Shown piece by piece: positions 20,601-30,592 of a DNA stretch of 64,000 nt. The DNA is from Pseudomonas sp. FP2335. Lineage in GTDB: Bacteria > Pseudomonadota > Gammaproteobacteria > Pseudomonadales > Pseudomonadaceae. How positions within the stretch are numbered: position 1 is the stretch's first letter; each line of letters opens with the position of its first letter. The translations under genes were made by a program, and so were the position numbers. The notes below the pieces were generated by a model. That model saw only the letters and a list, made by a program, of their open reading frames with translations, was not told the origin of the DNA and did no database searches. The DNA is taken from assembly GCF_030687535.1 (NCBI RefSeq), contig NZ_CP117437.1:4423501-4487500 (forward strand). Reading direction: 5' to 3'.

Positions 20601-21183
20601 TGAGACGGGCGAGGTTCTCGTGGGTGCGGCGGATACGGTTTTCGGTCTCGCGGCGGCGCTCCTTGTACTTGGAGATGCCGGCCGCTTCCTCGATAAAGTT
20701 GCGCAGGTCTTCGGGCTTGGCTTCGATCAGCTTGGAGATCATGCCCTGCTCGATGATCGAGTAGCTGCGCGGCCCCAGGCCGGTGCCAAGGAAAATATCG
20801 GTGATGTCCCGACGGCGACACTTGGTGCCGTTGAGGAAATAACTGTTCTGGCTGTCGCGGGTCACTTTGCGGCGGATCGAGATTTCGGCGTAGGCCGCGT
20901 ACTCGCCAATCAACGTACCATCGGAGTTGTCGAACACCAGTTCGATACTGGCCTGGCTCACGGGCTTGCGGCTGGTGGAGCCGTTGAAGATGACGTCGGT
21001 CATCGACTCGCCGCGCAGGTTCTTGGCCGAGCTCTCGCCCATCACCCAGCGGACGGCGTCGATAATGTTCGACTTGCCGCAACCATTGGGCCCGACCACC
21101 GCCGCCATGTTACTGGGGAAGTTCACCGTGGTCGGGTCGACGAAGGATTTGAACCCCGCCAGCTTGATGCACTTGAGCCGCAC
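17695..21183 (-). CDS. smc: Chromosome segregation ATPase SMC
   Basis: Core of the SMC-ScpAB condensin. 1162 residues from a GTG at 21183, which gives the family N-terminus (RLKCIKLAGFKSFVD). Walker A GPNGCGKSN is at 31-39. Two very long coiled coils surround a hinge (about 510-660). The C-terminal head has LLSGGEKALTALAL and the Walker B MLDEVDAPLDD. The start codon lies two bases after the stop of the upstream GntR gene, so the two are probably translated from one mRNA. A very long opposite-strand open frame here is an artefact of codon bias. Confidence 0.98.
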   Translation of the reverse strand: MRLKCIKLAGFKSFVDPTTVNFPSNMAAVVGPNGCGKSNIIDAVRWVMGESSAKNLRGESMTDVIFNGSTSRKPVSQASIELVFDNSDGTLIGEYAAYAEISIRRKVTRDSQNSYFLNGTKCRRRDITDIFLGTGLGPRSYSIIEQGMISKLIEAKPEDLRNFIEEAAGISKYKERRRETENRIRRTHENLARLTDLREELERQLERLHRQAQAAEKYQEYKGEERQLKAQLSALRWQALNEQVGQREAIIGTQEISFEALVAEQRNADASIERLRDGHHDLSERFNLVQGRFYSVGGDIARVEQSIQHGQQRLRQLQDDLKEAERARLETESHLGHDRTLLLTLGEELDMLTPEQEVTSAAAEEAAAALEESESTMHGWQEQWDTFNLQSAEPRRQAEVQQSRIQQLETSMERLAERQRRMQEERALLSADPEDAAIMELSEQLAESEMTLEELEASEEQQVERLEQLRQQLQQATQAQQQAQGDLQRLNGRLASLEALQQAALDPGTGTAEWLRDQHLAERPRLAEGLKVEAGWELAVETVLGADLQAVLVDDFGGFDLAGFAQGDLRLLSPAADGTRVPGSLLDKVEAAIDLSPWLGQVKPVDSLEQALAQRGQLAAGESLISRDGYWVGRHFLRVRRASEAESGVLARGQEIVNLIAEREEREATLESLETQLQTLRATQRQQETGREHLRRLLQDEARQQGELKAQLSASKAKVEQLTLRRTRLDEEVAEMGEQRALEHEQIGEARLQLQEALDSMALDTEQRELLLAQRDSLRERLDRVRQEARQHKDHAHQLAVRLGSLKAQHASTAQALERLEMQSERLTEKREQLSLNLEEGEAPLEELRLKLEELLDKRMTVDEELKTAQIALEDADRELRDAEKRRTQAEQQSQLIRGQLEQQRMEWQALTVRRKTLQDQLLEDGYDLHGVLNTLTTQANEKDAEEELERIAARIQRLGAINLAAIDEYQQQSERKRYLDAQDADLVEALDTLENVIRKIDKETRNRFKDTFDQINSGLQALFPKVFGGGSAYLELTGEDLLDTGVTIMARPPGKKNSTIHLLSGGEKALTALALVFAIFKLNPAPFCMLDEVDAPLDDANVGRYARLVKEMSQTVQFIYITHNKIAMEMADQLMGVTMHEPGCSRLVAVDVEEAMAMVES

Positions 21184-21185
21184 GT

Positions 21186-21845
21186 TTAGGCGTCCGCCAA
21201 CGCAGCGATGACCAGCGAGCAACTGCGCTCGCCGTAGGCCGACAACACCAGGCGGATCTGCGCCAGGTCACGGGCGAGTACGGCGGCGAGCAGTTGCTCG
21301 AACAGCACCAGGTATTCGCTCATGGACGCCTTGCGTTGATCCAGCGCCAGGTAATACGCGCGGTTCATCGCCGGTTGCAGGTTCTCGACGGTTTCCTGCA
21401 GGTACGGGTTGTTGGCGAAGGGGTACGCGGCGCGCATCACGTTGAAGCTTTCTTCGACGAAGGCGCGGATGTCCTGGCGCTCGAAATTGGTCACCAGGCG
21501 CTGCTGGATCTGCACGAACGGCGCCATGTCGGCCTGGGTCTGCCAGCCTTGGGCGACCGCATTGCCGAGCAGGATGTACAACTCGCCCATCAGCGTGCAC
21601 AAGCTCTGCACCTTGTGCGCGGTGAGTTCGGTGACGTGGGCGCCACGGCGCGGCAGGATCGCGATGAGGTGGCGGCGTTCGAGGATCAACAAGGCTTCGC
21701 GCACGGAACCACGGCTGACATTGAGGGCCAGCGTGACCTTTTGCTCCTGGATGCGCTCCCCAGGCTTGAGTTCGCCGCGAATGATGCGTTCGGCGAGGTG
21801 GTGAGCGATTTGCTCGGCGAGACTGTCCGGCGCCTTGAACGTCAT
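21186..21845 (-). CDS. GntR-family (FCD) transcriptional regulator next to xdhA
   Basis: 219 residues. The N-terminal winged helix (residues 5-75) contains ERIIRGELKPGERIQEQK and SRGSVREALLILE, the GntR signature. The C-terminal all-helical FCD domain probably binds a small ligand through a metal site. It is divergent from xdhA and directly upstream of smc, with two bases between. Regulation of the purine genes is inferred from position and from the tandem operator-like repeats at 22029-22068. Confidence 0.9.
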   Translation of the reverse strand: MTFKAPDSLAEQIAHHLAERIIRGELKPGERIQEQKVTLALNVSRGSVREALLILERRHLIAILPRRGAHVTELTAHKVQSLCTLMGELYILLGNAVAQGWQTQADMAPFVQIQQRLVTNFERQDIRAFVEESFNVMRAAYPFANNPYLQETVENLQPAMNRAYYLALDQRKASMSEYLVLFEQLLAAVLARDLAQIRLVLSAYGERSCSLVIAALADA

Positions 21846-21932
21846 GTTTTCCCTTCAAAATCTTCTATCGATACAAGCGCGGCAGTGTAGCGCATTGGCC
21901 CGCTGATGGCGCTACGCCCACCGTGGCGAATT

Positions 21933-21948
21933 TGGCACGGAATAAGCA
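21933..21948 (+). promoter_or_regulatory. Possible sigma-54 -24/-12 element upstream of xdhA
   Basis: TGGCACGGAATAAGCA has a perfect -24 half (TGGCACG) and the required GG-N10-GC spacing, but the -12 half is AAGCA rather than TTGCA. It lies about 180 bases before xdhA, which would give a leader containing the operator-like repeats. Weak candidate. Confidence 0.35.
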
Positions 21949-22028
21949 AAGCTGAAAACTCAAAAGCCCCTGAAAACGCCGGTTCCAGAAGACTGGACCA
22001 TAATTGAAAGTGTTGCGATCGCATTTTC

Positions 22029-22068
22029 TTGACCTCCCGGTCAGAAATTCGTTGACCGAAAAGTCAGA
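22029..22068. promoter_or_regulatory. Tandem operator-like palindromes upstream of xdhA
   Basis: Two 17-base sites, TTGACCTCCCGGTCAGA at 22029-22045 and TTGACCGAAAAGTCAGA at 22052-22068. They start 23 bases apart, about two helical turns. Each is an inverted repeat of TTGAC and GTCA halves. They end 57 bases before the xdhA start. The likely binder is the divergent GntR regulator. Confidence 0.55.
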
Positions 22069-22125
22069 GATGACTAGATTCGGCGCAAAGCGGTTAACAA
22101 CAATAATGAGTCTGCGAGGCCTTCC

Positions 22126-23566
<1,441 letters not shown>

Positions 23567-23574
<8 letters not shown>

Positions 23575-25966
23575 CCATCACGCCGTCGTTAAAACCCAGG
23601 CCGAACTGGCCGAGTTGTTCGCCCAGGACCTCACCACCGGAGTCGGCCGCAGCGTCAAGCATGACAGCGCCGCCAAGCATGTCAGCGGCGAAGCGCAGTA
23701 CATCGATGACCGCCTGGAATTCCCCAACCAGTTGCACCTGTATGCGCGCATGTCCGACCGCGCCCACGCGAAAATTCTCAGCATCGACACTGCGCCCTGC
23801 TACGCCTTCGAAGGCGTGCGTATCGTCATCACCCACGAAGACGTGCCAGGCCTGAAAGACATCGGCCCGCTGCTGCCCGGCGACCCATTGCTGGCCATCG
23901 ACACGGTGCAGTTCGTCGGCCAGGTCGTACTCGCCGTCGCCGCGCGTGATCTGGAAACCGCGCGCAAAGCCGCGATGGCTGCGGTGATCGAATACGAAGA
24001 CCTGGAGCCGGTGCTGGATGTGGTCGAGGCCTTCCGCAACAAGCACTTTGTGCTCGACAGCCACACCCACCAACGGGGTGATTCGGCAAGCGCGCTGGCG
24101 TCGGCCAAAAACCGTATCCAGGGCACCCTGCATATCGGCGGCCAGGAACACTTCTACCTGGAGACGCAAATATCCTCGGTAATGCCCACCGAAGACGGCG
24201 GCATGATCGTCTACTGCTCCACGCAGAACCCCACCGAAGTGCAGAAACTGGTGGCCGAAGTACTGGACGTGTCGATGAACAAAATCGTGGTCGACATGCG
24301 CCGCATGGGCGGTGGTTTCGGCGGCAAGGAAACCCAGGCCGCCAGCCCCGCGTGCCTGTGCGCGGTGGTCGCGCACCTCACCGGCCAGCCGACCAAGATG
24401 CGCCTGCCGCGTGTCGAAGACATGCTGATGACCGGCAAGCGCCACCCCTTCTATATCGAATACGACGTGGGCTTTGACGACAGCGGCCGCTTGCACGGGA
24501 TCAACCTGGACCTGGCCGGCAACTGCGGCTGCTCGCCGGACTTGTCCAACTCGATTGTCGACCGTGCGATGTTCCACGCCGACAACGCCTATTACCTGGG
24601 CGACGCCACCGTCAACGGCCATCGCTGCAAGACCAACACCGCGTCCAACACCGCGTATCGCGGCTTCGGCGGCCCGCAAGGCATGGTCGCCATCGAGGAA
24701 GTGATGGACGCCATCGCGCGCCATCTAGCCCTCGATCCGCTGGCGGTGCGCAAGGCCAACTACTACGGCAAGACCGAGCGCAACGTCACCCACTACTACC
24801 AGACCGTCGAACACAACCTGCTCGAAGAGATGACCGCCGAACTGGAGGCCAGCAGCCAATACGCCGAGCGCCGCGAAGCGATCCGCCTGTACAACGCCCA
24901 TAGCCCGATCCTGAAAAAAGGCCTGGCGTTGACCCCGGTGAAGTTCGGCATTTCGTTTACCGCCAGTTTCCTCAACCAGGCCGGTGCGCTGATCCATATC
25001 TACACGGACGGCAGCATCCACCTGAACCACGGCGGCACCGAAATGGGCCAGGGCTTGAACACCAAGGTCGCGCAAGTGGTGGCCGAGGTGTTCCAGGTGG
25101 AAATCGACCGCGTGCAGATCACCGCCACCAACACCGACAAAGTGCCCAACACCTCGCCGACTGCCGCCTCCAGCGGTGCCGACCTGAACGGCAAGGCCGC
25201 GCAGAACGCCGCCGAAACCATCAAGCAACGCCTGGTGGAGTTTGCTGCGCGCAAGTACGACGTCAGTGAGGCCGACGTGGCGTTCCACAACGGCCATGTG
25301 CGCGTGCGCGAGCAGATCCTGACCTTCGAAGCGCTGATCCAGCAGGCGTATTTCGCCCAGGTTTCGCTGTCGAGTACCGGGTTCTACAAAACCCCGAAAA
25401 TCTTCTACGACCGCAGCCAGTCACGCGGCCGGCCGTTCTACTACTTCGCCTTCGGCGCGGCGTGCTGCGAAGTGATCGTCGATACCCTGACCGGCGAATA
25501 CAAGATGCTACGCACCGACATCCTCCACGACGTGGGCGCCTCGCTGAACCCGGCCATCGACATCGGCCAGGTGGAAGGCGGGTTCATCCAGGGCATGGGC
25601 TGGCTGACCATGGAAGAGTTGGTGTGGAACAACAAGGGCAAGCTGATGACCAACGGCCCGGCCAGTTACAAGATCCCGGCGGTGGCAGACATGCCGCTGG
25701 ACCTGCGGGTCAAGCTGGTGGAAAACCGCAAGAACCCGGAAGACACGGTGTTCCACTCCAAGGCTGTGGGCGAACCGCCGTTCATGCTCGGGATTGCCTC
25801 GTGGTGCGCGATCAAGGATGCGGTGGCGAGCCTGGCGGATTACCGGCATCAGCCAAAGATCGATGCACCGGCGACGCCGGAACGGGTGCTGTGGGGCTGT
25901 GAGCAGATGCGGCAGTTGACGGCGGCGAAGGTGGTTGAGGCTGATACCGAGATGGCTTCGCTCTAG
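23567..25966 (+). CDS. xdhB: Xanthine dehydrogenase large subunit (molybdopterin)
   Basis: Catalytic molybdenum cofactor subunit, 799 residues. Visible family motifs are RMGGGFGGKETQ, the NTAYRGFGGPQG loop, the QGLNTKV segment and KAVGEPP near residue 736, whose Glu corresponds to the base that activates the attacking hydroxyl. It pairs with XdhA in the cytoplasm. The 8-base overlap with xdhA indicates translational coupling. A REP element separates it from xdhC. Confidence 0.97.
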
Positions 25967-25982
25967 ACCGAGGCGCTGCCTT

Positions 25983-26050
25983 CGCAGGCAAGCCAGCTCC
26001 CACATTTTGATCTGTGAACACCGTCAAATGTGGGAGCTGGCTTGCCTGCG
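25983..26050. repeat. REP-type inverted repeat pair inside the xdh operon
   Basis: CGCAGGCAAGCCAGCTCCCA and TGGGAGCTGGCTTGCCTGCG face each other with a short ATTTTGAT / GTCAAAT centre. It fills nearly all the space between xdhB and xdhC, so on the mRNA it would form a stable hairpin that may set the ratio of structural to maturation protein. It is nearly identical to the right half of 2051-2124. Confidence 0.88.
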
Positions 26051-26088
26051 ATAGCGGCCTGACTGACAACAGAAATGTTGAGGTAGAC

Positions 26089-26928
26089 ATGAACAACTGG
26101 ATCAGCGCCCTCGCCCACCTGCAAACCAGCGGCGAACCCTGCGTACTGGTAACCATCATCGAAGAACTCGGCTCCACACCACGCAATGCCGGTTCCAAGA
26201 TGGTGATCAGCGCCGCCCAGACCTTCGACACCATCGGCGGCGGGCACCTGGAGTACAAAGCGATGCAGATCGCCCGGGACATGCTCGTGCGTGGCCAGCA
26301 GAACACCCATCTGGAGCGCTTCAGCCTCGGCGCCAGCCTGGGCCAGTGCTGCGGCGGCGTGACGGTGCTGCTGTTCGAACCCATGGGCCAGGTGCAGGCA
26401 CAGATCGCGGTGTTTGGCGCCGGCCACGTCGGCCGCGCGCTGGTGCCGTTGCTGGCGAGCCTGCCGTGCCGGGTGCGCTGGATCGATTCGCGTGAACAGG
26501 AGTTTCCGGAACATATCCCCCAGGGCGTGCGTAAAATCGTCAGCGAAGAGCCGGTCGACGAAATTGCCGGCCTGCCAGCGGGCAGTTACTGCATCGTCAT
26601 GACCCACAATCACGCGCTGGACCTGGAACTCACCGCCGCCCTGCTCAAACGCAACGACTTCGCCTACTTCGGCCTGATCGGCTCGAAGACCAAACGCGTC
26701 AAGTTCGAACACCGTCTGCGTGATCGCGGCTTCGACGCCGCGCAATTGCAACGCATGCGCTGCCCCATGGGCCTCAGCGAGGTAAAGGGCAAATTGCCGG
26801 TAGAGATCGCCATCTCCATCGCCGGCGAGATCATCGCCATCTATAACGCCAATTTCGGCCAGCACACCGCCAGCGCCGAACCGATTGCCAAACTGCTGCC
26901 GGCTTCACGCCGCAGCCAAGCCATTTGA
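26089..26928 (+). CDS. xdhC: Xanthine dehydrogenase accessory protein XdhC
   Basis: Binds molybdopterin cofactor, aids its sulfuration and inserts it into XdhB. 279 residues; GAGGT lies 6 bases before the ATG at 26089, so the upstream open frame through the REP element is not coding. The N-terminal domain has EELGSTPRNAGSKM and IGGGHLE. The C-terminal Rossmann domain has VFGAGHVGRAL and FGLIGSKTKR. It is 12 bases upstream of guaD. Confidence 0.95.
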   Translation: MNNWISALAHLQTSGEPCVLVTIIEELGSTPRNAGSKMVISAAQTFDTIGGGHLEYKAMQIARDMLVRGQQNTHLERFSLGASLGQCCGGVTVLLFEPMGQVQAQIAVFGAGHVGRALVPLLASLPCRVRWIDSREQEFPEHIPQGVRKIVSEEPVDEIAGLPAGSYCIVMTHNHALDLELTAALLKRNDFAYFGLIGSKTKRVKFEHRLRDRGFDAAQLQRMRCPMGLSEVKGKLPVEIAISIAGEIIAIYNANFGQHTASAEPIAKLLPASRRSQAI

Positions 26929-26940
26929 ATTGAGATAACC

Positions 26941-28245
26941 ATGCCTTTGACTCGCAAAGCCTACCGTGCCGCCATTCTGCACAGCATCGCCGACCCCGCC
27001 GAAGTTGGCATCGAAGCCTCCTACGAGTATTTCGAAGATGGCCTACTGGTGATTGAGAACGGTCAGATCAGCGCTGTCGGCCATGCGCAGGACCTGCTGC
27101 CGACCCTACCTTCCGACATCGACATCACCCACTACCAGGACGCGCTGATCACCCCCGGCCTGATCGACACCCACATCCACCTGCCGCAAACCGGCATGGT
27201 CGGCGCCTACGGCGAGCAGTTGCTGGACTGGCTCAACACCTACACCTTCCCGTGTGAAAGCCAATTCGCCGACAAGGCCCACGCCGAGGAAGTCGCCGAC
27301 ATCTTCATCAAGGAACTCCTACGCAACGGCACCACCACTGCGCTGGTGTTCGGCAGCGTGCATCCGCAGTCGGTGAATGCATTCTTTGAAGCAGCGGAAA
27401 AACTCGACCTGCGCATGATCGCCGGCAAGGTGATGATGGACCGCAATGCCCCGGACTACCTGACCGACACCGCCGAAACCGGCTACCAGCAAAGCAAGGC
27501 GCTGATCGAGCGCTGGCACGGCAAGGGCCGCCTGCACTACGCCGTGACGCCACGCTTCGCACCGACCAGCACGCCGGAACAACTGGCACTGGCCGGGCAA
27601 CTGCTGGGGGAATACCCGGACCTGTACATGCAGACTCACATCAGTGAGAACAAGCAGGAAATCGAGTGGGTAAAAGAGCTGTTCCCCGAGCGAAACGGCT
27701 ACCTGGATGTGTACGACCATTACCAACTGCTCGGCGAGCGCTCGGTGTTTGCCCACGGTGTGCACCTGTGTGATGACGAGTGCGCGCGGTTGGCGGAGAC
27801 CGGTTCGGCGGTGGCGTTCTGCCCGACGTCGAACCTGTTCCTCGGCAGTGGTTTGTTCAACCTGCCGATGGCGGAAAAATACAAATTGAATGTAGGGCTG
27901 GGCACGGACGTGGGCGGCGGCACCAGCTTCTCGTTGCTGCAAACCTTGAACGAAGCCTACAAGGTCATGCAGTTGCAGGGCGCGCGATTGAGCCCGTTCA
28001 AGTCGCTGTATCTCGCCACATTGGGCGGCGCACGGGCGCTGCGCCTGGAAGACAAGATCGGTACGTTGCAGCCGGGCACGGATGCGGATTTCCTGGTGCT
28101 GGACTACAACGCCACGCCGCTGCTGAGCTATCGCTTGAAACAGGCCAATGACATTGCCGAGACGTTGTTTGTGCTGATGACGCTTGGGGATGATCGGACG
28201 GTGTTGCAGACCTATGCGGCCGGGCAATTGGTACACCAACGCTAA
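26941..28245 (+). CDS. guaD: Guanine deaminase
   Basis: Converts guanine to xanthine, feeding xanthine dehydrogenase. 434 residues, amidohydrolase fold. Metal ligands are visible: H78 and H80 in DTHIHLPQTG, then QTHISENKQE, FAHGVHL and GLGTDVGGG with the Asp ligand. The gene closes the xdhABC-guaD cluster and is followed by a perfect hairpin and T-run. Confidence 0.96.
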   Translation: MPLTRKAYRAAILHSIADPAEVGIEASYEYFEDGLLVIENGQISAVGHAQDLLPTLPSDIDITHYQDALITPGLIDTHIHLPQTGMVGAYGEQLLDWLNTYTFPCESQFADKAHAEEVADIFIKELLRNGTTTALVFGSVHPQSVNAFFEAAEKLDLRMIAGKVMMDRNAPDYLTDTAETGYQQSKALIERWHGKGRLHYAVTPRFAPTSTPEQLALAGQLLGEYPDLYMQTHISENKQEIEWVKELFPERNGYLDVYDHYQLLGERSVFAHGVHLCDDECARLAETGSAVAFCPTSNLFLGSGLFNLPMAEKYKLNVGLGTDVGGGTSFSLLQTLNEAYKVMQLQGARLSPFKSLYLATLGGARALRLEDKIGTLQPGTDADFLVLDYNATPLLSYRLKQANDIAETLFVLMTLGDDRTVLQTYAAGQLVHQR

Positions 28246-28268
28246 TTTCAGCAACACCACAAAACCAA

Positions 28269-28358
28269 TGTGGGAGCGGGCTTGCTCGCGAATGCGGTGG
28301 ATCAGTCGACACATCTGTCGACTGATCCACCGCATTCGCGAGCAAGCCCGCTCCCACA
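28269..28358. repeat. Perfect 43-bp palindrome (REP pair) doubling as guaD terminator
   Basis: Arms at 28269-28311 and 28316-28358 are exact reverse complements over 43 bases with a 4-base loop (CATC). They begin and end with the REP head TGTGGGAGCGGGCTTGCTCG. The right arm runs straight into TTTTTTG, so the element can act as a strong rho-independent terminator for guaD. The complete lack of mismatches is unusual; other copies in the window have diverged arms. Confidence 0.93.
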
Positions 28359-28385
28359 TTTTTTGTCCCCGGTGATTCAGGGAAA

Positions 28386-29150
28386 TTACAGTTTTACTGA
28401 AGAGCGCCCCGGCTTCTTGGTCTGCAACAAATGCGAAAACACCGCATGCAAATCATCCGACGCACTTTCCTCATCGAGGTTGAGCTTGCTGTCGATGTGA
28501 TCCATGTGATGCATCATCAGGTCCACGGCCAACGCCGCGTCCCGCGCTTCGATCGCATCGATCAACTGGGTGTGTTCATCGTAGGAGCAGTGCGAGCGGT
28601 TGCCGCTTTCGTACTGGGCGATGATCAATGACGTCTGGGACACCAGGCTGCGCTGGAAGCTGATCAGCGGCGCGTTTTTCGCCGCCTCGGCCAGCTTGAG
28701 GTGGAATTCGCCGGAGAGACGGATACCCGCCCCACGGTCGCCACGGGAAAAGCTGTCGCGCTCGTCGTTGACCATCTGGCGCAGTTCGGCCAATTGTTCG
28801 GCAGTGGCGTGCTGGACCGCCAGCTCGGTAATCGCGCGTTCTACCAGGCGCCGCGCCATAAATACCTGGCGGGCCTCTTCCACACTCGGGCTGGCAACCA
28901 CTGCACCGCGGTTGGGCCGCAGCAGCACCACGCCTTCATGGGCCAGGCGCGACAGGGCGCGACGAATGATGGTGCGGCTGACGCCGAAGATTTCGCCCAG
29001 TGCCTCTTCGCTCAATTTGGTGCCGGGTGCCAGGCGTTGTTCGAGGATCGCCTCGAAGATATGCGCGTAGACAATATCGTCCTGGGTTCCGCTGCGACCG
29101 GCCTTGCCAGCTCGCGGTTGTTTCTTGAGAGGTTGCAACTGTTCGTTCAT
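28386..29150 (-). CDS. GntR-family (FCD) transcriptional regulator
   Basis: 254 residues. After a basic leader of about 25 residues comes a GntR winged helix (HIFEAILEQRLAPGTKLSEE then SRTIIRRALSRLAHEG). The FCD effector domain follows, with the metal-ligand type motif EFHLKLAEAAKN and a later DEHTQLIDAI. It is divergent from the BenE-family transporter, which is its likely target, and it also lies next to guaD. A longer frame to 29222 lacks a plausible ribosome site. Confidence 0.9.
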   Translation of the reverse strand: MNEQLQPLKKQPRAGKAGRSGTQDDIVYAHIFEAILEQRLAPGTKLSEEALGEIFGVSRTIIRRALSRLAHEGVVLLRPNRGAVVASPSVEEARQVFMARRLVERAITELAVQHATAEQLAELRQMVNDERDSFSRGDRGAGIRLSGEFHLKLAEAAKNAPLISFQRSLVSQTSLIIAQYESGNRSHCSYDEHTQLIDAIEARDAALAVDLMMHHMDHIDSKLNLDEESASDDLHAVFSHLLQTKKPGRSSVKL

Positions 29151-29237
29151 GGGCACTCGGGTCGGGAGAACGGCGGCGAAATAACGGTAATACGGCAACA
29201 GCGTGTTGCTGGCAAGTATCACCTAAAAACAGCGCAC

Positions 29238-29249
29238 ATTGTACACAAC
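29238..29249. promoter_or_regulatory. Candidate GntR/FCD operator
   Basis: ATTGTACACAAC resembles the ATTGTATACAAT type of site bound by many FCD-domain GntR proteins, with TTGT / ACAA arms. It lies between the divergent regulator and transporter genes, 88 bases upstream of the regulator start. The assignment is by motif resemblance only. Confidence 0.4.
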
Positions 29250-29364
29250 CGATTGCGCCAACACACTGTACGGCTGTTTGCGGTCTCGGCTGTATTGCAA
29301 TGAGTGGTTACGTTTGAGTTTAGGCTTGAATCAGCAATTTCTCTGGTTAAAGGAACACCTTTCT

Positions 29365-30555
29365 ATGTCCGAAGCCGCCCAAGCGCCGCTGCGCCCGCTG
29401 GCCGACACCTCTGCATCGGCGATCGTCGCCGGTTTCATCGCCATGATGACCGGCTATACCAGCTCCCTGGTGCTGATGTTCCAGGCCGGCCAGGCCGCCG
29501 GTTTGACCACGGCGCAGATTTCCTCGTGGATCTGGGCGATTTCCATCGGCATGGCGGTGTGCAGCATCGGCCTGTCCTTGCGCTATCGCACGCCGATCAC
29601 CATTGCCTGGTCGACACCCGGCGCCGCGTTGCTGATCACCAGCCTGGGCGGCGTGAGTTACGGCGAGGCCATCGGCGCCTATATCACCTGCGCGGTGCTG
29701 GTGACGATCTGCGGGTTGACCGGCAGTTTTGAAAGGCTCGTCAAGCGCATCCCGGCGTCGCTGGCTGCGGCCTTGCTGGCGGGGATTCTGTTCAAGATCG
29801 GCAGCGAGATTTTTGTCGCCGCGCAACACCGCACCGGCCTGGTACTGGGGATGTTTTTCACCTACCTGATCATCAAGCGCCTGTCGCCGCGTTATGCGGT
29901 GTTGGCGGCGCTGGTGCTCGGCACGCTGCTGTCGGGGTGGTTGGGCCTGTTGGATTTCAGCGGCTTCCACCTGGAAGTGGCGACGCCGGTATGGACCACC
30001 CCGCACTTCTCCCTGGCGGCGACCATCAGCATCGGCATCCCGCTGTTTGTGGTGGCGATGACCTCGCAAAACATGCCCGGCGTGGCGGTCTTGCGCGCAG
30101 ATGGCTACACCGTGCCCGCCTCGCCGCTGATCACGGCCACGGGCCTCGCATCCCTGGTACTGTCGCCTTTCGGCTCCCACGGCATCAACCTGGCGGCGAT
30201 CAGCGCGGCGATCTGCACCGGGCCTCACGCCCATGAAGACCGTAACAAGCGCTACACGGCGGCGGTCTGGTGCGGGGTGTTCTACGGGATTGCCGGGGTG
30301 TTTGGCGCGACGCTGGCGGCACTGTTCGCCGCATTGCCCAAGGAACTGGTGCTGTCGATCGCGGCGTTGGCATTGTTTGGCTCGATCATCAATGGCCTGA
30401 GCATCGCCATGAATGAGCCGAAGGAGCGGGAAGCGGCGTTGATCACCTTTATGGTCACTGCGTCAGGCTTGACGCTGTTTTCCATCGGGTCGGCATTCTG
30501 GGGGATTGTCGCGGGGGTGTTGACGCTGTTGATCCTGAACTGGCGCAAGGCATAA
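29365..30555 (+). CDS. BenE-family transporter (benzoate/H+ symporter family)
   Basis: Inner-membrane transporter of 396 residues with about 11-12 hydrophobic helices. TPITIAWSTPGAALL and VAMTSQNMPGVAVLRADGY are BenE family motifs. Named members import benzoate, but no aromatic genes are nearby. The location between a GntR regulator and the purine genes leaves the substrate open; a purine-related compound is possible but unsupported. The start at 29365 follows AAAGGA; the longer frame to 29239 would run through the operator region. Confidence 0.85.
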   Translation: MSEAAQAPLRPLADTSASAIVAGFIAMMTGYTSSLVLMFQAGQAAGLTTAQISSWIWAISIGMAVCSIGLSLRYRTPITIAWSTPGAALLITSLGGVSYGEAIGAYITCAVLVTICGLTGSFERLVKRIPASLAAALLAGILFKIGSEIFVAAQHRTGLVLGMFFTYLIIKRLSPRYAVLAALVLGTLLSGWLGLLDFSGFHLEVATPVWTTPHFSLAATISIGIPLFVVAMTSQNMPGVAVLRADGYTVPASPLITATGLASLVLSPFGSHGINLAAISAAICTGPHAHEDRNKRYTAAVWCGVFYGIAGVFGATLAALFAALPKELVLSIAALALFGSIINGLSIAMNEPKEREAALITFMVTASGLTLFSIGSAFWGIVAGVLTLLILNWRKA

Positions 30556-30587
30556 AAAAACGGCGACCATCGGGTCGCCGTTTTTTT
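30554..30587. terminator. Bidirectional intrinsic terminator
   Basis: AAAAAAACGGCGACC-ATCG-GGTCGCCGTTTTTTT between two convergent genes, the BenE transporter on the plus strand and yggL on the minus strand. A- and T-tracts on both sides let it work in both directions. Confidence 0.92.
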
Positions 30588-30592
30588 CAGTA

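Noticed and set aside
18265..21189. A 974-codon plus-strand open frame opposite smc
   Set aside because: It is antisense to a complete SMC with all motifs. High-GC codon bias of the real gene leaves the opposite strand open, and the translation is low-complexity with no domain.
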